Shown one piece after another: positions 20,322-29,557 of a stretch of DNA of 64,000 nucleotides. Source of the stretch: Peptoniphilus mikwangii. GTDB taxonomy: Bacteria; Bacillota; Clostridia; Tissierellales; Peptoniphilaceae. Position 1 is the stretch's first letter. Every line of letters begins with the position of its first letter. A program made the translations under genes and the position numbers. The stretch spans positions 660,888 to 724,887 of the forward strand of contig NZ_AUQY01000002.1 in the NCBI RefSeq assembly GCF_000468535.1, given 5' to 3'. A model generated the notes under the pieces. It made no database searches. It saw only the letters and a list, made by a program, of their open reading frames with translations, and was not told where the DNA came from.

Positions 20322-21851
20322 ATGGAAAGATTTTTTACAGTAGAACAAATTAAAAATGAAGTATTAAATACTATGCAAAATCCTGCTCTTACATATGAGC
20401 AACAAACTTCAAGATTAGCTAAAATATCAGAAAATATTATGGATTATCCCGTTAATGAAAACGATGATTTTTATAATTTATATGAGCTTGGAGAGATTTG
20501 TGATCTTGACGAAGGTCATGCTCCTTATGCTCCAAGATATATACTTCCGGACTATGAAAAACTTCTTAAAGAAGGCTGTGAGTTTTTAAGACTTACTCCG
20601 GCAAAAAATTTAAGAGAAGCAATAAATAATCTTTTAATCTTTTATCATCACGTTCCGTCAGTTACAAGGTTTCCCGTTTATATCGGTTCACTTGATAGAC
20701 TTCTTGAACCGTTTATTGAAGATGAAAAAGATGCCGATGAAATTATAAGATTATTTTTAATCCAACTTGACAGAACAATCGACGATTCATTTTGTCATGC
20801 AAACATAGGTCCTGAAGAAACAAAAGCAGGAAACATAATTTTAAATAATCTTGCCTCACTTCAAAATGTAACTCCAAACCTAACACTGCTATATGATAAG
20901 GATTTAACTCCCGATAGTTTTGCGGAAAAAGCTATTGAGGCATCTATCGACTCTGCCAATCCTGCATTTGCAAATTTAAATTATTATCAAAAAGACTTCG
21001 GAAAAAATAAATTCGGCATCGCAAGTTGCTACAATGCACTCCCGGTTTGTGGAGGAGCATTTACGCTTTCAAGACTGAGACTTAACAAAATAGCACTTGC
21101 AGCAAAATCATATGATGACTTTTTTGAAAATACTATGCCGCACGCAATAGATACAATGCTCCATTTTATGGAAAGCAAAATTGATTTTTTAGTTAATAAA
21201 ACCCAATTTTTTGAAACAAATTTTTTAGTAAAAGAAGGATTTGTAAAGAAAGAAAATTTTGTAGGTCTTTTTGGTGTTGTCGGACTGTATGAATGTGTAA
21301 ATGAACTTGCAAAAAAGCTCAATGAAGATATTGAATTCGGACATAGTGATAAAGCAGATGAAATAGGTCTTAGGGTAATGGATGAACTTGAAAAAAGAGT
21401 TAAATCATTTAAAAGCAAGTATTCAAATATATGGAATCACGAATTTATGCTTCACTCTCAAGTAGGTGCGGCAAATGACGAGGGCACAACTGCAGGTGTT
21501 AGAATTAAAATTGGCAGAGAACCTATGATGTATGAACACATAACTCAAGCTGCAAAATTTCATAAATATTTTCCGTCAGGAGTTGGTGATCATTTTCCGT
21601 TTGAAAATACTGCAAAGAAGAATCCAAAAGCTGTACTTGACATATTCAAAGCCGCATTTGAAATGGGTATGAGATATATTTCTTCTTATGGAAGTGACTC
21701 TGACTTAATAAGAGTTACAGGTTATCTTGTAAAAAAATCAGACATAGAAAAAATAAATAGATGCGAACAAGTTTCTTATGATACAGTTCAATATGCACAA
21801 GATGCTTTTAATAAGTATGAACTTCTAAATCGTAAGGTAAGAAATGTGTAG
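20322..21851 (+). CDS. yjjI: YjjI-family glycyl-radical enzyme
   Basis: A 509-residue protein, close to the E. coli YjjI length and shorter than pyruvate formate-lyase. The glycyl-radical loop is RVTGY near the C-terminus (Gly467). The active-site region has two cysteines, C236 and C243, in SCYNALPVCGGAF; one would form the thiyl radical. The reaction catalysed by YjjI is not established. It needs activation by the radical-SAM partner encoded next, whose gene overlaps its last 8 bases. The enzyme is oxygen sensitive, which fits a strict anaerobe. The family call is strong; the substrate is unknown. Confidence 0.88.
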   Translation: MERFFTVEQIKNEVLNTMQNPALTYEQQTSRLAKISENIMDYPVNENDDFYNLYELGEICDLDEGHAPYAPRYILPDYEKLLKEGCEFLRLTPAKNLREAINNLLIFYHHVPSVTRFPVYIGSLDRLLEPFIEDEKDADEIIRLFLIQLDRTIDDSFCHANIGPEETKAGNIILNNLASLQNVTPNLTLLYDKDLTPDSFAEKAIEASIDSANPAFANLNYYQKDFGKNKFGIASCYNALPVCGGAFTLSRLRLNKIALAAKSYDDFFENTMPHAIDTMLHFMESKIDFLVNKTQFFETNFLVKEGFVKKENFVGLFGVVGLYECVNELAKKLNEDIEFGHSDKADEIGLRVMDELEKRVKSFKSKYSNIWNHEFMLHSQVGAANDEGTTAGVRIKIGREPMMYEHITQAAKFHKYFPSGVGDHFPFENTAKKNPKAVLDIFKAAFEMGMRYISSYGSDSDLIRVTGYLVKKSDIEKINRCEQVSYDTVQYAQDAFNKYELLNRKVRNV

Positions 21852-22575
21852 AGCTCCTGTAAATCAATTTCTTCCGATGAGTTTAGTTGACGGTCCCGGT
21901 AACAGATGTGCAATATTTTTTCAAGGTTGTAATCTAAATTGCAGTTTTTGTCACAATCCTGAAACTATAAAAATAATACATTCGGAAGAAGAAAATGATG
22001 ATATAAAATTTTATTCTGTTGATGAATTATTTGAAAAAGTAAAAAAAATCAGACCGTTTATCGTAGGTATTACGACAAGTGGCGGTGAATGTACTATTCA
22101 TCATAAATTTTTAATTCAATTTTTTAAAAAAATAAAAACATTGAATTTAAATATACTTGTGGATACAAACGGATTAATTGATTTGTCAAATGAAAATATG
22201 AAAGAGCTCGTTGAATTAACTGACGGCTTTATGCTGGATATAAAGGCACTTGAAGAAAGCTCACATAAAAGAATTACCGGCAGTTCAAACAAGACAGTTT
22301 TAAAAAATATGCATTATCTTGCGAAACTTGGTAAACTTGAAGAAATAAGAACTGTATTAATGGCGGGAGAAGATAATCTTAAAATAGTTGATACGATAAC
22401 AAAAGAATTATCTCCTTATTTGAAAATTAAAAATATTAGATATAAGCTTATTTCTTATAGGCCTTTTGGCGTTAGAAGTGAATTTTCAAATTTGCATTCC
22501 GTTTCAGATAATGAAAAAGAATATTTAAAAACAGTTGCACAGAAAAACGGCTTTACAGATATAGTTTTAATCTAA
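21844..22575 (+). CDS. yjjW: YjjW-family glycyl-radical enzyme activase
   Basis: A 243-residue radical-SAM protein. The cluster motif is CNLNCSFC (Cys29, Cys33, Cys36), followed by TTSGGECT (SAM-binding GGE). It lacks the ferredoxin-like insert of some activases. It makes the glycyl radical on the product of the preceding gene using S-adenosylmethionine and an electron donor such as ferredoxin or flavodoxin. The start overlaps the yjjI stop (ATGTGTAG), so translation is coupled. The operon ends at the hairpin at 22576. Confidence 0.88.
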   Translation: MCRAPVNQFLPMSLVDGPGNRCAIFFQGCNLNCSFCHNPETIKIIHSEEENDDIKFYSVDELFEKVKKIRPFIVGITTSGGECTIHHKFLIQFFKKIKTLNLNILVDTNGLIDLSNENMKELVELTDGFMLDIKALEESSHKRITGSSNKTVLKNMHYLAKLGKLEEIRTVLMAGEDNLKIVDTITKELSPYLKIKNIRYKLISYRPFGVRSEFSNLHSVSDNEKEYLKTVAQKNGFTDIVLI

Positions 22576-22610
22576 AAAAAGAGAAATGTAAATTACATTT
22601 CTCTTTTTAT
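22576..22610 (+). terminator. Terminator of yjjI-yjjW
   Basis: AAAAAGAGAAATGTAA and TTACATTTCTCTTTTT form a 16-bp stem with a tiny loop, starting at the stop codon, followed by a T-rich tract. Confidence 0.9.
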
Positions 22611-22619
22611 TAACACATA

Positions 22620-22650
22620 TTAATCTTAAATCTTCTTTGCAATTTAAGAT
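22620..22650. repeat. Inverted repeat in the yjjW/rae1 gap
   Basis: TTAATCTTAAAT and ATTTAAGATTAA are complementary with a 7-9 base loop. It sits between two convergent operons with no T-run; perhaps a secondary terminator. I see no gene in 22611-22732. Confidence 0.4.
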
Positions 22651-22725
22651 TAAAAATATTTATAATTATTAACCTATTCTGACAATAATAATTGAATTTT
22701 ACAATAAATGACATAATTAATAAGA

Positions 22726-22764
22726 GGAAATATTATTCCTTAATACTTCCTCTTATTTTATTTA
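22726..22764 (-). terminator. Terminator overlapping the rae1 stop
   Basis: AATAAGAGGAA and TTCCTCTTATT pair across the last codons of the NYN gene. On the minus strand the stem is followed by a T-containing A/T tract. It would end the cysS operon. Confidence 0.5.
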
Positions 22765-23266
22765 ATTTCCTTATTACTTCATCATCAAGCAATAATTCAT
22801 TTTTATAATTTTTCTTTAGAGTTACAATGTTTTTATTTATTTTTTTCATTCCATTTTCAACCTCAACTTCAAATTCTCTCGCCGATATTCTAATTCCTCC
22901 ACGAGATAAAATTATTTGCTGTTCTATGTTATCAGAGGTTGCAACTCTAATTTTTCTGACACGTCCCATTTCATCAAGCTGTCTCTCAATAAAATGATCC
23001 GCAGTTTCAAATTCCCTTGTAAACACGACTAAAATGTTATCATGCTCATATATGGCTCCCGGTGATTTTTTTACCATATATCCATCAAATACAAGTATAA
23101 TTTTTTCTTGAATCACGTGAGAATATTCTGAAAGTATATCTATAAGTCTTTTTCTTTGATCTTCAAGATCTTCTCTATAATTTTTAAATACTTCCCATGA
23201 ATTTATTATGTTATATCCATCTACAAATAGATATTCATAATTTTTAAGATACCTAATCGGCTTCAT
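22733..23266 (-). CDS. rae1: NYN-domain ribonuclease, Rae1/YacP-like
   Basis: A 177-residue NYN (PIN-like) protein. FVDGYNIINSW near the N-terminus, ILVFDGY, and the DHFIERQL and VATSDNIEQQ segments carry the acidic residues of the nuclease site. In Bacillus the orthologue Rae1 (YacP) cuts mRNA in the ribosomal A site and lies after rlmB, the same position as here. It overlaps rlmB by 14 bases and is last in the cysS operon. Its own ribosome binding site is weak, consistent with coupled translation. Confidence 0.85.
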   Translation of the reverse strand: MKPIRYLKNYEYLFVDGYNIINSWEVFKNYREDLEDQRKRLIDILSEYSHVIQEKIILVFDGYMVKKSPGAIYEHDNILVVFTREFETADHFIERQLDEMGRVRKIRVATSDNIEQQIILSRGGIRISAREFEVEVENGMKKINKNIVTLKKNYKNELLLDDEVIRKLNKIRGSIKE

Positions 23267-23969
23267 TTTGTTTTAAAACTTCTGCCATTAAAATTGATGC
23301 CGCACATGAAGCATTTAGTGAATTAATTTTTCCTGCCATTGGAATCGAAATTATTTTATCACAGTGTTTTCTGACTGCAGGTGAAAGTCCCTTGCCTTCA
23401 TTTCCAACTACAAGCACAATTTTACCCTTAAGGTCGGATTTAAAATACTCCTCACCTTCCATATCCGCTCCGAATATCCAATATCCATTTTCTTTAAGCT
23501 TCTCTATTGAGTTGGATAAATTTGTTTCAATCACAACACTCACATTATCAATGGCACCTGCTGAAGTTTTATATACAACATCATTTACATATACACTTTT
23601 ATGCTTCGGAATTATTATTCCTTTAAACCCAAAAGCTTCGGCAGATCTTGCTATTGCACCTAAATTATGCGGATCTTCAATTTTATCAAGTATGAGTATC
23701 TGATTTATTCCATTTAAAATTAAATCCTCAAGTGTAGAATATTCATATCCGCTTACAAGAGCAACAACTCCTTGATGGTTAGCCCCCTCGCTTAATTCAT
23801 CAAGCTTCTTCTTGTTCAATTCTGTGATTAAAATATTTTGTTCCTTTGCCATAGCATATATCTTCTTCATAGAGCCTTCAAAATTTCCCATTTGAACATA
23901 TAGCTTATCCGCTTTCTTATTCTTTAAAATTTCTATTACAGGATTTCTTCCATAAACATATTCTTTCAT
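23253..23969 (-). CDS. rlmB: 23S rRNA (guanosine-2'-O-)-methyltransferase, TrmH/SpoU family
   Basis: A 238-residue SpoU-class methyltransferase. N-terminal substrate-binding domain ([24 protein letters not shown]), then the knotted catalytic domain with the three SPOUT motifs: [29 protein letters not shown] and [19 protein letters not shown]. It methylates a 23S rRNA guanosine (G2251 in E. coli). The start overlaps the thyX stop by 4 bases. Ribosome binding site AGGTGA. Confidence 0.93.
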   Translation of the reverse strand: MKEYVYGRNPVIEILKNKKADKLYVQMGNFEGSMKKIYAMAKEQNILITELNKKKLDELSEGANHQGVVALVSGYEYSTLEDLILNGINQILILDKIEDPHNLGAIARSAEAFGFKGIIIPKHKSVYVNDVVYKTSAGAIDNVSVVIETNLSNSIEKLKENGYWIFGADMEGEEYFKSDLKGKIVLVVGNEGKGLSPAVRKHCDKIISIPMAGKINSLNASCAASILMAEVLKQNEAD

Positions 23970-24733
23970 TCTTCACCTAATTTTTTATAATACTCTCTTA
24001 TTTCTTTTGCTCTTCCACAACTCATAGTTCCTTCTTTACAAGGACCCTTTACACATGCAGGTCCGGAATCTTTAAATAAAATCGGACTTATCTTCTTACA
24101 TTGTTTTAACATTTCCGTTGCTAATTGTCTTATCTCCCATTGAGCTCTTGTACAGCATCTTAAATCAAAGAAATGTATCAAAGTTCTAACATTCATAGTA
24201 AATACTATTTTAGTTTCACAAGCATTAGGAAATACATATCTTGCATCTTCAATAGAATCTTTTTCAACAAGGCGCCTTGCTTTTTTTTCATCCATTCCTC
24301 TATCAATTAACTTCTTAGCTTTATTTGCAATTAAAATTTCAGTTAATTTTTGATATGCCTTCTTATCATTTTCCATAATTTCTTTATAAATTGCAAGAGC
24401 TTCGCTATCCTTTTCAATTTCAGGTGGAATTATATACTCAAAATTGTCAAGTCTTACATATCTTTGTGACTGTTGAGAATAGCTTGCTATTCTATGCCTC
24501 ACAAGTTGATGTGTAAGAGTTCTCGAAACTCCTTCAACAGCAAAAGTAAAACTTGCATGCTCAAGCGGTGATGCATGAGAAAAACTCATTAACATTGAAA
24601 GAAATTTATCTCTGCTCTCTTCCGTCATTTTTTCTTTAATTTCTCCAACTCCTACCGCAGAATAACACAACTTAGCCGCTTGTGCTATTACCTCTTCAGG
24701 ATTGGGCGTGTGCGCAATAATTTCAACCTTCAT
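23966..24733 (-). CDS. thyX: FAD-dependent thymidylate synthase
   Basis: A 255-residue ThyX. The signature RHR-N7-S is present ([11 protein letters not shown]), as are [12 protein letters not shown] and the C-terminal R-E-I-R region. It makes dTMP from dUMP using methylene-THF and reduced flavin, producing THF rather than DHF. An odd CxxxxxC-rich end ([15 protein letters not shown]) extends past the core, as in several clostridial ThyX. It overlaps mrnC by 11 bases in the Cys T-box operon. Confidence 0.95.
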   Translation of the reverse strand: MKVEIIAHTPNPEEVIAQAAKLCYSAVGVGEIKEKMTEESRDKFLSMLMSFSHASPLEHASFTFAVEGVSRTLTHQLVRHRIASYSQQSQRYVRLDNFEYIIPPEIEKDSEALAIYKEIMENDKKAYQKLTEILIANKAKKLIDRGMDEKKARRLVEKDSIEDARYVFPNACETKIVFTMNVRTLIHFFDLRCCTRAQWEIRQLATEMLKQCKKISPILFKDSGPACVKGPCKEGTMSCGRAKEIREYYKKLGEE

Positions 24734-25148
24734 TCTTATTCCCCTCCATTTTTTTAAAAAGTTCTAAAATTCTACTACCCCTATCTAAAAGATATAAATA
24801 TCCAAATAGACACTCAAATCCTGTTGCCTCTCTATAATCTAAAACATCAGCATTTTTAGGCATTGTATGAGATTTCGCATTACGTCCTCTCTTATAAATA
24901 GCAATCTCTTCTTCAGTCAAGCTGTCTAAAATATTATGAATTGAATTTGCCTGTGCTTTTGCTTTTACATAACTTATTGCCTCAATATGAAGTTTCTTAG
25001 GATTTTTATTTTCACTTAAAATATATGTCCTAACTAAAAGTTCATACACTGCATCCCCTAAAAACGCAAGGGCAAGTGGTGACAGTTCCCTTATAGAATT
25101 CTCATCATATTTTTTTGAAAGTGCTAAAAACTTTAAGCTCTCTTCCAT
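24723..25148 (-). CDS. mrnC: Mini-ribonuclease 3
   Basis: A 141-residue RNase III-like protein without a dsRNA-binding domain. [18 protein letters not shown] contains the conserved catalytic Asp/Glu helix, and [16 protein letters not shown] the second metal-binding helix. It matures the ends of 23S rRNA in Bacillus. It directly follows and overlaps cysS by 16 bases, the usual cysS-mrnC-rlmB order. Confidence 0.94.
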   Translation of the reverse strand: MEESLKFLALSKKYDENSIRELSPLALAFLGDAVYELLVRTYILSENKNPKKLHIEAISYVKAKAQANSIHNILDSLTEEEIAIYKRGRNAKSHTMPKNADVLDYREATGFECLFGYLYLLDRGSRILELFKKMEGNKNEG

Positions 25149-26530
25149 TTTGTACCTGTCCTTGTATCTTCAATTAATATATTCTTTGACGCAAGAATAT
25201 CCCTTATTTCATCTGCACGCTTAAAATCTTTATTTTTTCTTGCATCTTCTCTTTCTTTAATTAACCTTTCCACTTCTTCATCTATATTTTCTCTTTCGAG
25301 CTCTAAAATTCCAAGCACCTTTGATAATCTTAATAATGTATTATAAATTTCATCGACTAATTTTTTATTTGAATCTTCATTTAACTCTACATTTATGAAT
25401 TTTACAATATTATAAATTGCAGTTATTGCATCGGCAGTATTTATATCATCTTCCATAGATTCTTCAAAAAATTTAATTTCATCAGCTATAATTCCCAATT
25501 GTTTTTTATCTTCATCGCTAAATTCTCTATCTATGCAATTTTCCAAAAATTCTTCTAATTTATATTTAGCATTATAAATTCTCTCTAAACCGTTTTTAGT
25601 CTGTTCCATTATCTCTCTTGAAAAATTAATTGGTGATCTATAATGACAACCCAGTAAGAAAAATCGAAGTACTTCAAGATTAAATTCTTCCGATACTTCT
25701 CTAACTGTAAAAAAGTTTCCTTTAGACTTACTCATTTTCTCATTATCAACGGTAATCATTCCGTTGTGTAACCAAAATTTTGCAAATGGAACTCCATTAC
25801 AAGTTTCAGATTGTGCTATTTCGTTCTCATGATGTGGAAATTGTAAATCTTCTCCACCGGAATGTATGTCTATTGTTTCTCCAAGAAGTGTCTTTGCCAT
25901 AACAGAGCACTCTATATGCCAACCCGGTCTTCCTTCACCCCACGGTGCCGTCCAATATGGTTCTCCTTCTTTTTTTGCCTTCCAAAGAGCAAAATCAGCG
26001 GGATTTTTCTTAATGTCAGATACATCAACTCTTGCTCCGCTTATTAAATCTTCCAGTTTCTTATGAGATAATTTCCCATAGTCTTTTGCAGAATTAATAT
26101 CAAAATATACATCTCCTTCTGATACATAAGCTGCATTCTTATCTATTAGGATTTGTATGAAATCTATAATTTGATTTATATGTTCTGTTGCACGTGGATT
26201 TAATGTTTCATAATCATATAAATGAAGTCCATTTGCATCCACCTTAAATTCTTTTATATATCTCTCCGCAACTTCCGCTACTGTAATTCCTTCTGCATTT
26301 GCCTTATTTATAAGCTTATCATCTATATCTGTAAAATTTACAACAAATTTTACATCAAGACCCTTATAAATAAAATATCTTCTAAGTGTATCAAATACAG
26401 TTAGAGGTCTTGCATTACCCACATGAATATAATTATAAACTGTAGGCCCACAGTTATACATTGTTACCAATCCATCTTTTAAAGGTTTAAATTCTTCTTT
26501 TTTTCTTGTAAGTGTGTTGTATAATCTCAT
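25133..26530 (-). CDS. cysS: Cysteinyl-tRNA synthetase
   Basis: About 465 residues, class I synthetase. HIGH-type motif HVGNARP after NCGPTVYNY, the KMSKSKG loop, and zinc ligands in NCGPT, HIECSVM and the HHENE stretch. Start chosen at the ATG giving MRLYNTLTRKK: GGGGG lies 5 bases before it, inside the four extra codons of the upstream ATG. It is preceded by a cysteine-specific T-box leader and leads a five-gene operon (cysS-mrnC-thyX-rlmB-rae1). Confidence 0.97.
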   Translation of the reverse strand: MRLYNTLTRKKEEFKPLKDGLVTMYNCGPTVYNYIHVGNARPLTVFDTLRRYFIYKGLDVKFVVNFTDIDDKLINKANAEGITVAEVAERYIKEFKVDANGLHLYDYETLNPRATEHINQIIDFIQILIDKNAAYVSEGDVYFDINSAKDYGKLSHKKLEDLISGARVDVSDIKKNPADFALWKAKKEGEPYWTAPWGEGRPGWHIECSVMAKTLLGETIDIHSGGEDLQFPHHENEIAQSETCNGVPFAKFWLHNGMITVDNEKMSKSKGNFFTVREVSEEFNLEVLRFFLLGCHYRSPINFSREIMEQTKNGLERIYNAKYKLEEFLENCIDREFSDEDKKQLGIIADEIKFFEESMEDDINTADAITAIYNIVKFINVELNEDSNKKLVDEIYNTLLRLSKVLGILELERENIDEEVERLIKEREDARKNKDFKRADEIRDILASKNILIEDTRTGTKWKRA

Positions 26531-26544
26531 AAATACCCCCATAT

Positions 26545-26735
26545 AAAAAAAAGTCTCAATAAAGAGACGTATTATCGTGGTTCCACTCTAATTAAAACTT
26601 TAATGTCTATACGCCGACATGCTAAAACTCCACAAGTGCACACATGTATTCTCACTATATAATCTCTTTCAGCAAATAAGACTACTCTCTTAAAAGTTTA
26701 AATACAATCTCCTGCATCACAGTCATTACTATATA
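26545..26735 (-). promoter_or_regulatory. Cysteine-specific T-box riboswitch upstream of cysS
   Basis: Reading on the minus strand: stem I region from about 26735, then a TGC codon (26638-26640) in the expected specifier position, followed by GTGGAG. The T-box core GAGTGGAACCACG is at 26576-26588. The terminator GTCTC-loop-GAGAC with eight Ts is at 26545-26568. Uncharged tRNA-Cys should pair with TGC and with the T-box bulge, favouring the antiterminator. The preceding base pair shift also gives TGT, another cysteine codon, so the specificity is robust. Confidence 0.92.
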
Positions 26736-26738
26736 ATT

Positions 26739-27251
26739 TTATCTTAAATAAGGAACCTTTTCAATATTCTCAAAAAATTTTTGATAATAATCAAGATAAA
26801 TCATCTCATTATTTTTTATTAAGTCACAAATTTCAGACTTGGTTGCTATTTTAACATCTGCAACTTCTTCTTTTTGTAGCACTATTTCTTTTAAATCAAT
26901 ATCTCTTTCAATCAAATAAATGTAAAAGATACAGTAATTTTCAGTTATAATTCTCTTTAATTTTATTAAATCATTAGAAATATCTATTCCAAGTTCTTCC
27001 TTCGCTTCTCTTATAAGACCTTGCTTGGCATCTTCTCCTGCTTGAACAGATCCTCCTAATGAACAATACCACATATTCGGAAATAACTTTTTATTTGAAC
27101 TTCTCTTTTGAATTAAAAAAGTATCTTCTCCACATCTGATCCATCCTTCGACAATTAAATGATATTCTCCATTTAATAAAGGTTGTCCTTTTCTTACAAC
27201 TTTATTCTTTTTTTTACCTTGTTTATTATAAATATCCCAAAATTCAGCCAT
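26739..27251 (-). CDS. NUDIX hydrolase, isopentenyl-diphosphate-isomerase-like
   Basis: A 170-residue protein with a perfect Nudix box, G-x5-E-x7-REAKEELGI, within GGSVQAGED...; that part of the protein runs from about residue 70 to 95. The upstream EFWDIYNKQ start and HLIVEGWI block match the Nudix group annotated as IPP-isomerase-like, which hydrolyse nucleoside diphosphate derivatives rather than isomerise IPP. Start taken at the ATG preceded by AAAGGTGG; the ATG 11 codons upstream has no ribosome binding site. It precedes the T-box leader and is probably a separate transcript. Confidence 0.88.
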   Translation of the reverse strand: MAEFWDIYNKQGKKKNKVVRKGQPLLNGEYHLIVEGWIRCGEDTFLIQKRSSNKKLFPNMWYCSLGGSVQAGEDAKQGLIREAKEELGIDISNDLIKLKRIITENYCIFYIYLIERDIDLKEIVLQKEEVADVKIATKSEICDLIKNNEMIYLDYYQKFFENIEKVPYLR

Positions 27252-27364
27252 AAAAACTACCACCTTTAATAACATTATAACCATTAATTCTCATTTAGTA
27301 AATTACATTATTATAAAGACTTTCATTTTTATCATAATTTCAAAATAACTCTTTACATAAAAAT

Positions 27365-27393
27365 ATAAAAGCACCTTTACAGTGCTTTTATAT
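27365..27393 (-). terminator. Terminator of the rnf operon
   Basis: AAAAGCAC and GTGCTTTT pair with a loop of about 8 bases, followed on the minus strand by TATATTT. It sits 17-45 bases after the rnfB stop. Confidence 0.7.
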
Positions 27394-27408
27394 AAATTAT
27401 TATTTAGA

Positions 27409-28359
27409 TTAATTCAAAACTTTTTCTTTAGTATCAGAATTGACAATTTCTGCATTAGCTTTTTCTGCCGCTTCTTGTTGGGCTCTTTTAGCTTCTAAAA
27501 GTTCTTTCTTTTTCTTTTCCGCTTCGAGTCTTTGTCTTTCTTTCATCTTTTCCACTCTTTCAGGATATTCACAGAATATGGCCCCTGTCGGACATTTAGA
27601 AACACAAATTCCACAATTTATACACTTTGTATAGTCAATTCTTGCAAGATTATCAACCACATGAATTGCATCTTTAGGACAATTCTTTTCACATAACTTA
27701 CAAGCAATACATCCTACAGAACAATTAACTCTGACATCTTTTCCGACATCATTTGAATGACAATCTACAACTGTCTTTGCCTTATAAGGTATTAAATCTA
27801 TTAAATGTTTTGGACATATTTCTATACACTTCTTACATGCAACACATTTTTCTTTATCTACCTTTGCTACCCCGTCAACTATATGAATCGCATCAAATTC
27901 ACAAACCGTTACACAAGTTCCGCCTCCGACACAACCATAGTTACATGACTTTGAACCTCTTTGAAAATCTGAAATCAGCCTGCAATCAACCAATCCATTA
28001 TAATTATATTTTTCTTTAGCTTTACCGCAAGTTCCTTGGCAAAGTACATTCGCAACCATTTTATCTACATTTTCGGCGTTTACACCCATTACATCTGCAA
28101 TACAGTCTGCAACCTCTTTACCTCCTATAGCACATGCTGTTACCGGAGCCTTACCGTCGGCTATTGCTTGTGCAAGTCCGTCACATCCCGGAAATCCACA
28201 GGCTCCACAGTTTGCTCCCGGAAGAACATCTCTAATTGCTGTAACTTTTTCGTCCACCTTCACAGCAAATACTTTTGATGCTATTGAAAGTACCACGCCA
28301 AATATTGCTCCAATTACCGCTAATATTATCATTGGAAGTATTATTAGTTTAAAATCCAT
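27409..28359 (-). CDS. rnfB: Rnf complex subunit B (ferredoxin-oxidising Fe-S subunit)
   Basis: A 316-residue protein: N-terminal membrane helix (about 6-28), then the characteristic cluster CGACGFPGC plus a later Cys (about 49-75), then ferredoxin-type clusters in [24 protein letters not shown] and [12 protein letters not shown], and a further Cys set CNYGC/CVTVC. A charged coiled-coil-like tail (about 275-316, rich in K/E/A) ends it. It accepts electrons from reduced ferredoxin for the ion-pumping Rnf complex. Last gene of rnfCDGEAB; ribosome binding site GGGGG. Confidence 0.96.
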   Translation of the reverse strand: MDFKLIILPMIILAVIGAIFGVVLSIASKVFAVKVDEKVTAIRDVLPGANCGACGFPGCDGLAQAIADGKAPVTACAIGGKEVADCIADVMGVNAENVDKMVANVLCQGTCGKAKEKYNYNGLVDCRLISDFQRGSKSCNYGCVGGGTCVTVCEFDAIHIVDGVAKVDKEKCVACKKCIEICPKHLIDLIPYKAKTVVDCHSNDVGKDVRVNCSVGCIACKLCEKNCPKDAIHVVDNLARIDYTKCINCGICVSKCPTGAIFCEYPERVEKMKERQRLEAEKKKKELLEAKRAQQEAAEKANAEIVNSDTKEKVLN

Positions 28360-28369
28360 ATTCTACCCC

Positions 28370-28948
28370 CTATACAAGCCCTGAAAATCCTGAAAATGCA
28401 AGAGCCATAAGTCCTGCACTTATTAATGCAATAGGAACTCCCTGCAATGCCTTAGGGACATTCGCAAATGCAAGTCTTTCTCTAAGTGTACTCATAAGTA
28501 CTAATGCAAGCGTAAAACCGATTGATGCTCCTAATCCACTAAATACAGTTTCAATTAGATTATATCCATTTTGAACATTAAGCACTGTTACTCCAAGAAC
28601 TACACAATTTGTAGTTATAAGTGGAAGATAAACTCCCATTGCCGTATATAGTGCAGGTGATGTTTTCTTAATAACCATTTCTACAAATTGCACTAATGAT
28701 GCAATAACTAAAATAAATACTATTGTCTGTAAATACTCAAGTCCAAATTTATTTAAAATAAATACTTGTAAACACCATGTAATAGCAGATGCTATTACTA
28801 CTACAAAAGTTACCGCAACTCCCATTCCAACTGCAGTTTCTGTTTTTGAAGATACTCCAAGAAATGGACATATACCTAAGAATTGAGCAAATATATAGTT
28901 ATTTACGAGAATTGTAGAAACTAAAATCGTTATAATATTATTAAGCAT
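28370..28948 (-). CDS. rnfA: Rnf complex subunit A
   Basis: A 192-residue integral membrane protein with about six helices, homologous to NqrE. NNYIFAQFLGICPFLGVS near the start and NCVVLGVTVL in the middle carry the cysteines that hold an in-membrane Fe-S cluster together with RnfE. 1-2 bases after rnfE; ribosome binding site GGGGGG. Confidence 0.95.
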   Translation of the reverse strand: MLNNIITILVSTILVNNYIFAQFLGICPFLGVSSKTETAVGMGVAVTFVVVIASAITWCLQVFILNKFGLEYLQTIVFILVIASLVQFVEMVIKKTSPALYTAMGVYLPLITTNCVVLGVTVLNVQNGYNLIETVFSGLGASIGFTLALVLMSTLRERLAFANVPKALQGVPIALISAGLMALAFSGFSGLV

Positions 28949-28949
28949 A

Positions 28950-29546
28950 CTATTCCCCCCTATTTGCTAAAATTCTTTTAAATCCGGCTATTAGAAATCC
29001 AAGAAGTATAAATGCGCCTGCCGGAGCTCCCATCAGTCCTATTCCGGGATATGACGCCGGAAGTATTTGTTTCTCTAAAAGAGTTCCATATCCAAATAAC
29101 TCTCTTATAAGCCCCATACTGACTACTGCCAATGTGTATCCAAAACCTGTTCCCAGACCATCAACTAAAGATGGAATTAATTTATTTTTATATGCAAATC
29201 CTTCTGCTTCTCCAAGTATACAACAATTTACAACTATTAAAGGTAAAAATATACCCAATGCTCCATAGATCGCAGGTGCATAAGCATGTAAAACCATTTG
29301 AACAAGAGTTACGAATGTGGCAATTACAACTATAAAACATGGAATTCTGATTTTATCAGGTATTACATTTCTTAAAATTGACACTACTCCATTACTCATT
29401 ATAAGTACAAATGTTACTGCAATTCCCATTGCAATTGCACTTTGTAAAGTATTCGTTATCGCAAGAACACTACAAAGTCCTATTAACTGCATAAATATGG
29501 GGTTGTTTTTTATTATACCGTTTATAAAAACCTGTCTTAGTTTCAT
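28950..29546 (-). CDS. rnfE: Rnf complex subunit E
   Basis: A 198-residue integral membrane protein, homologous to NqrD and pseudo-symmetric partner of RnfA. IIKNNPIFMQLIGLCSVLA near the start and VVNCCILGEAEGFA in the middle are the conserved cysteine-bearing segments. Six helices are likely. Ribosome binding site GGGGGG; 11 bases after rnfG. Confidence 0.95.
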   Translation of the reverse strand: MKLRQVFINGIIKNNPIFMQLIGLCSVLAITNTLQSAIAMGIAVTFVLIMSNGVVSILRNVIPDKIRIPCFIVVIATFVTLVQMVLHAYAPAIYGALGIFLPLIVVNCCILGEAEGFAYKNKLIPSLVDGLGTGFGYTLAVVSMGLIRELFGYGTLLEKQILPASYPGIGLMGAPAGAFILLGFLIAGFKRILANRGE

Positions 29547-29557
29547 TTAATTCCCCC

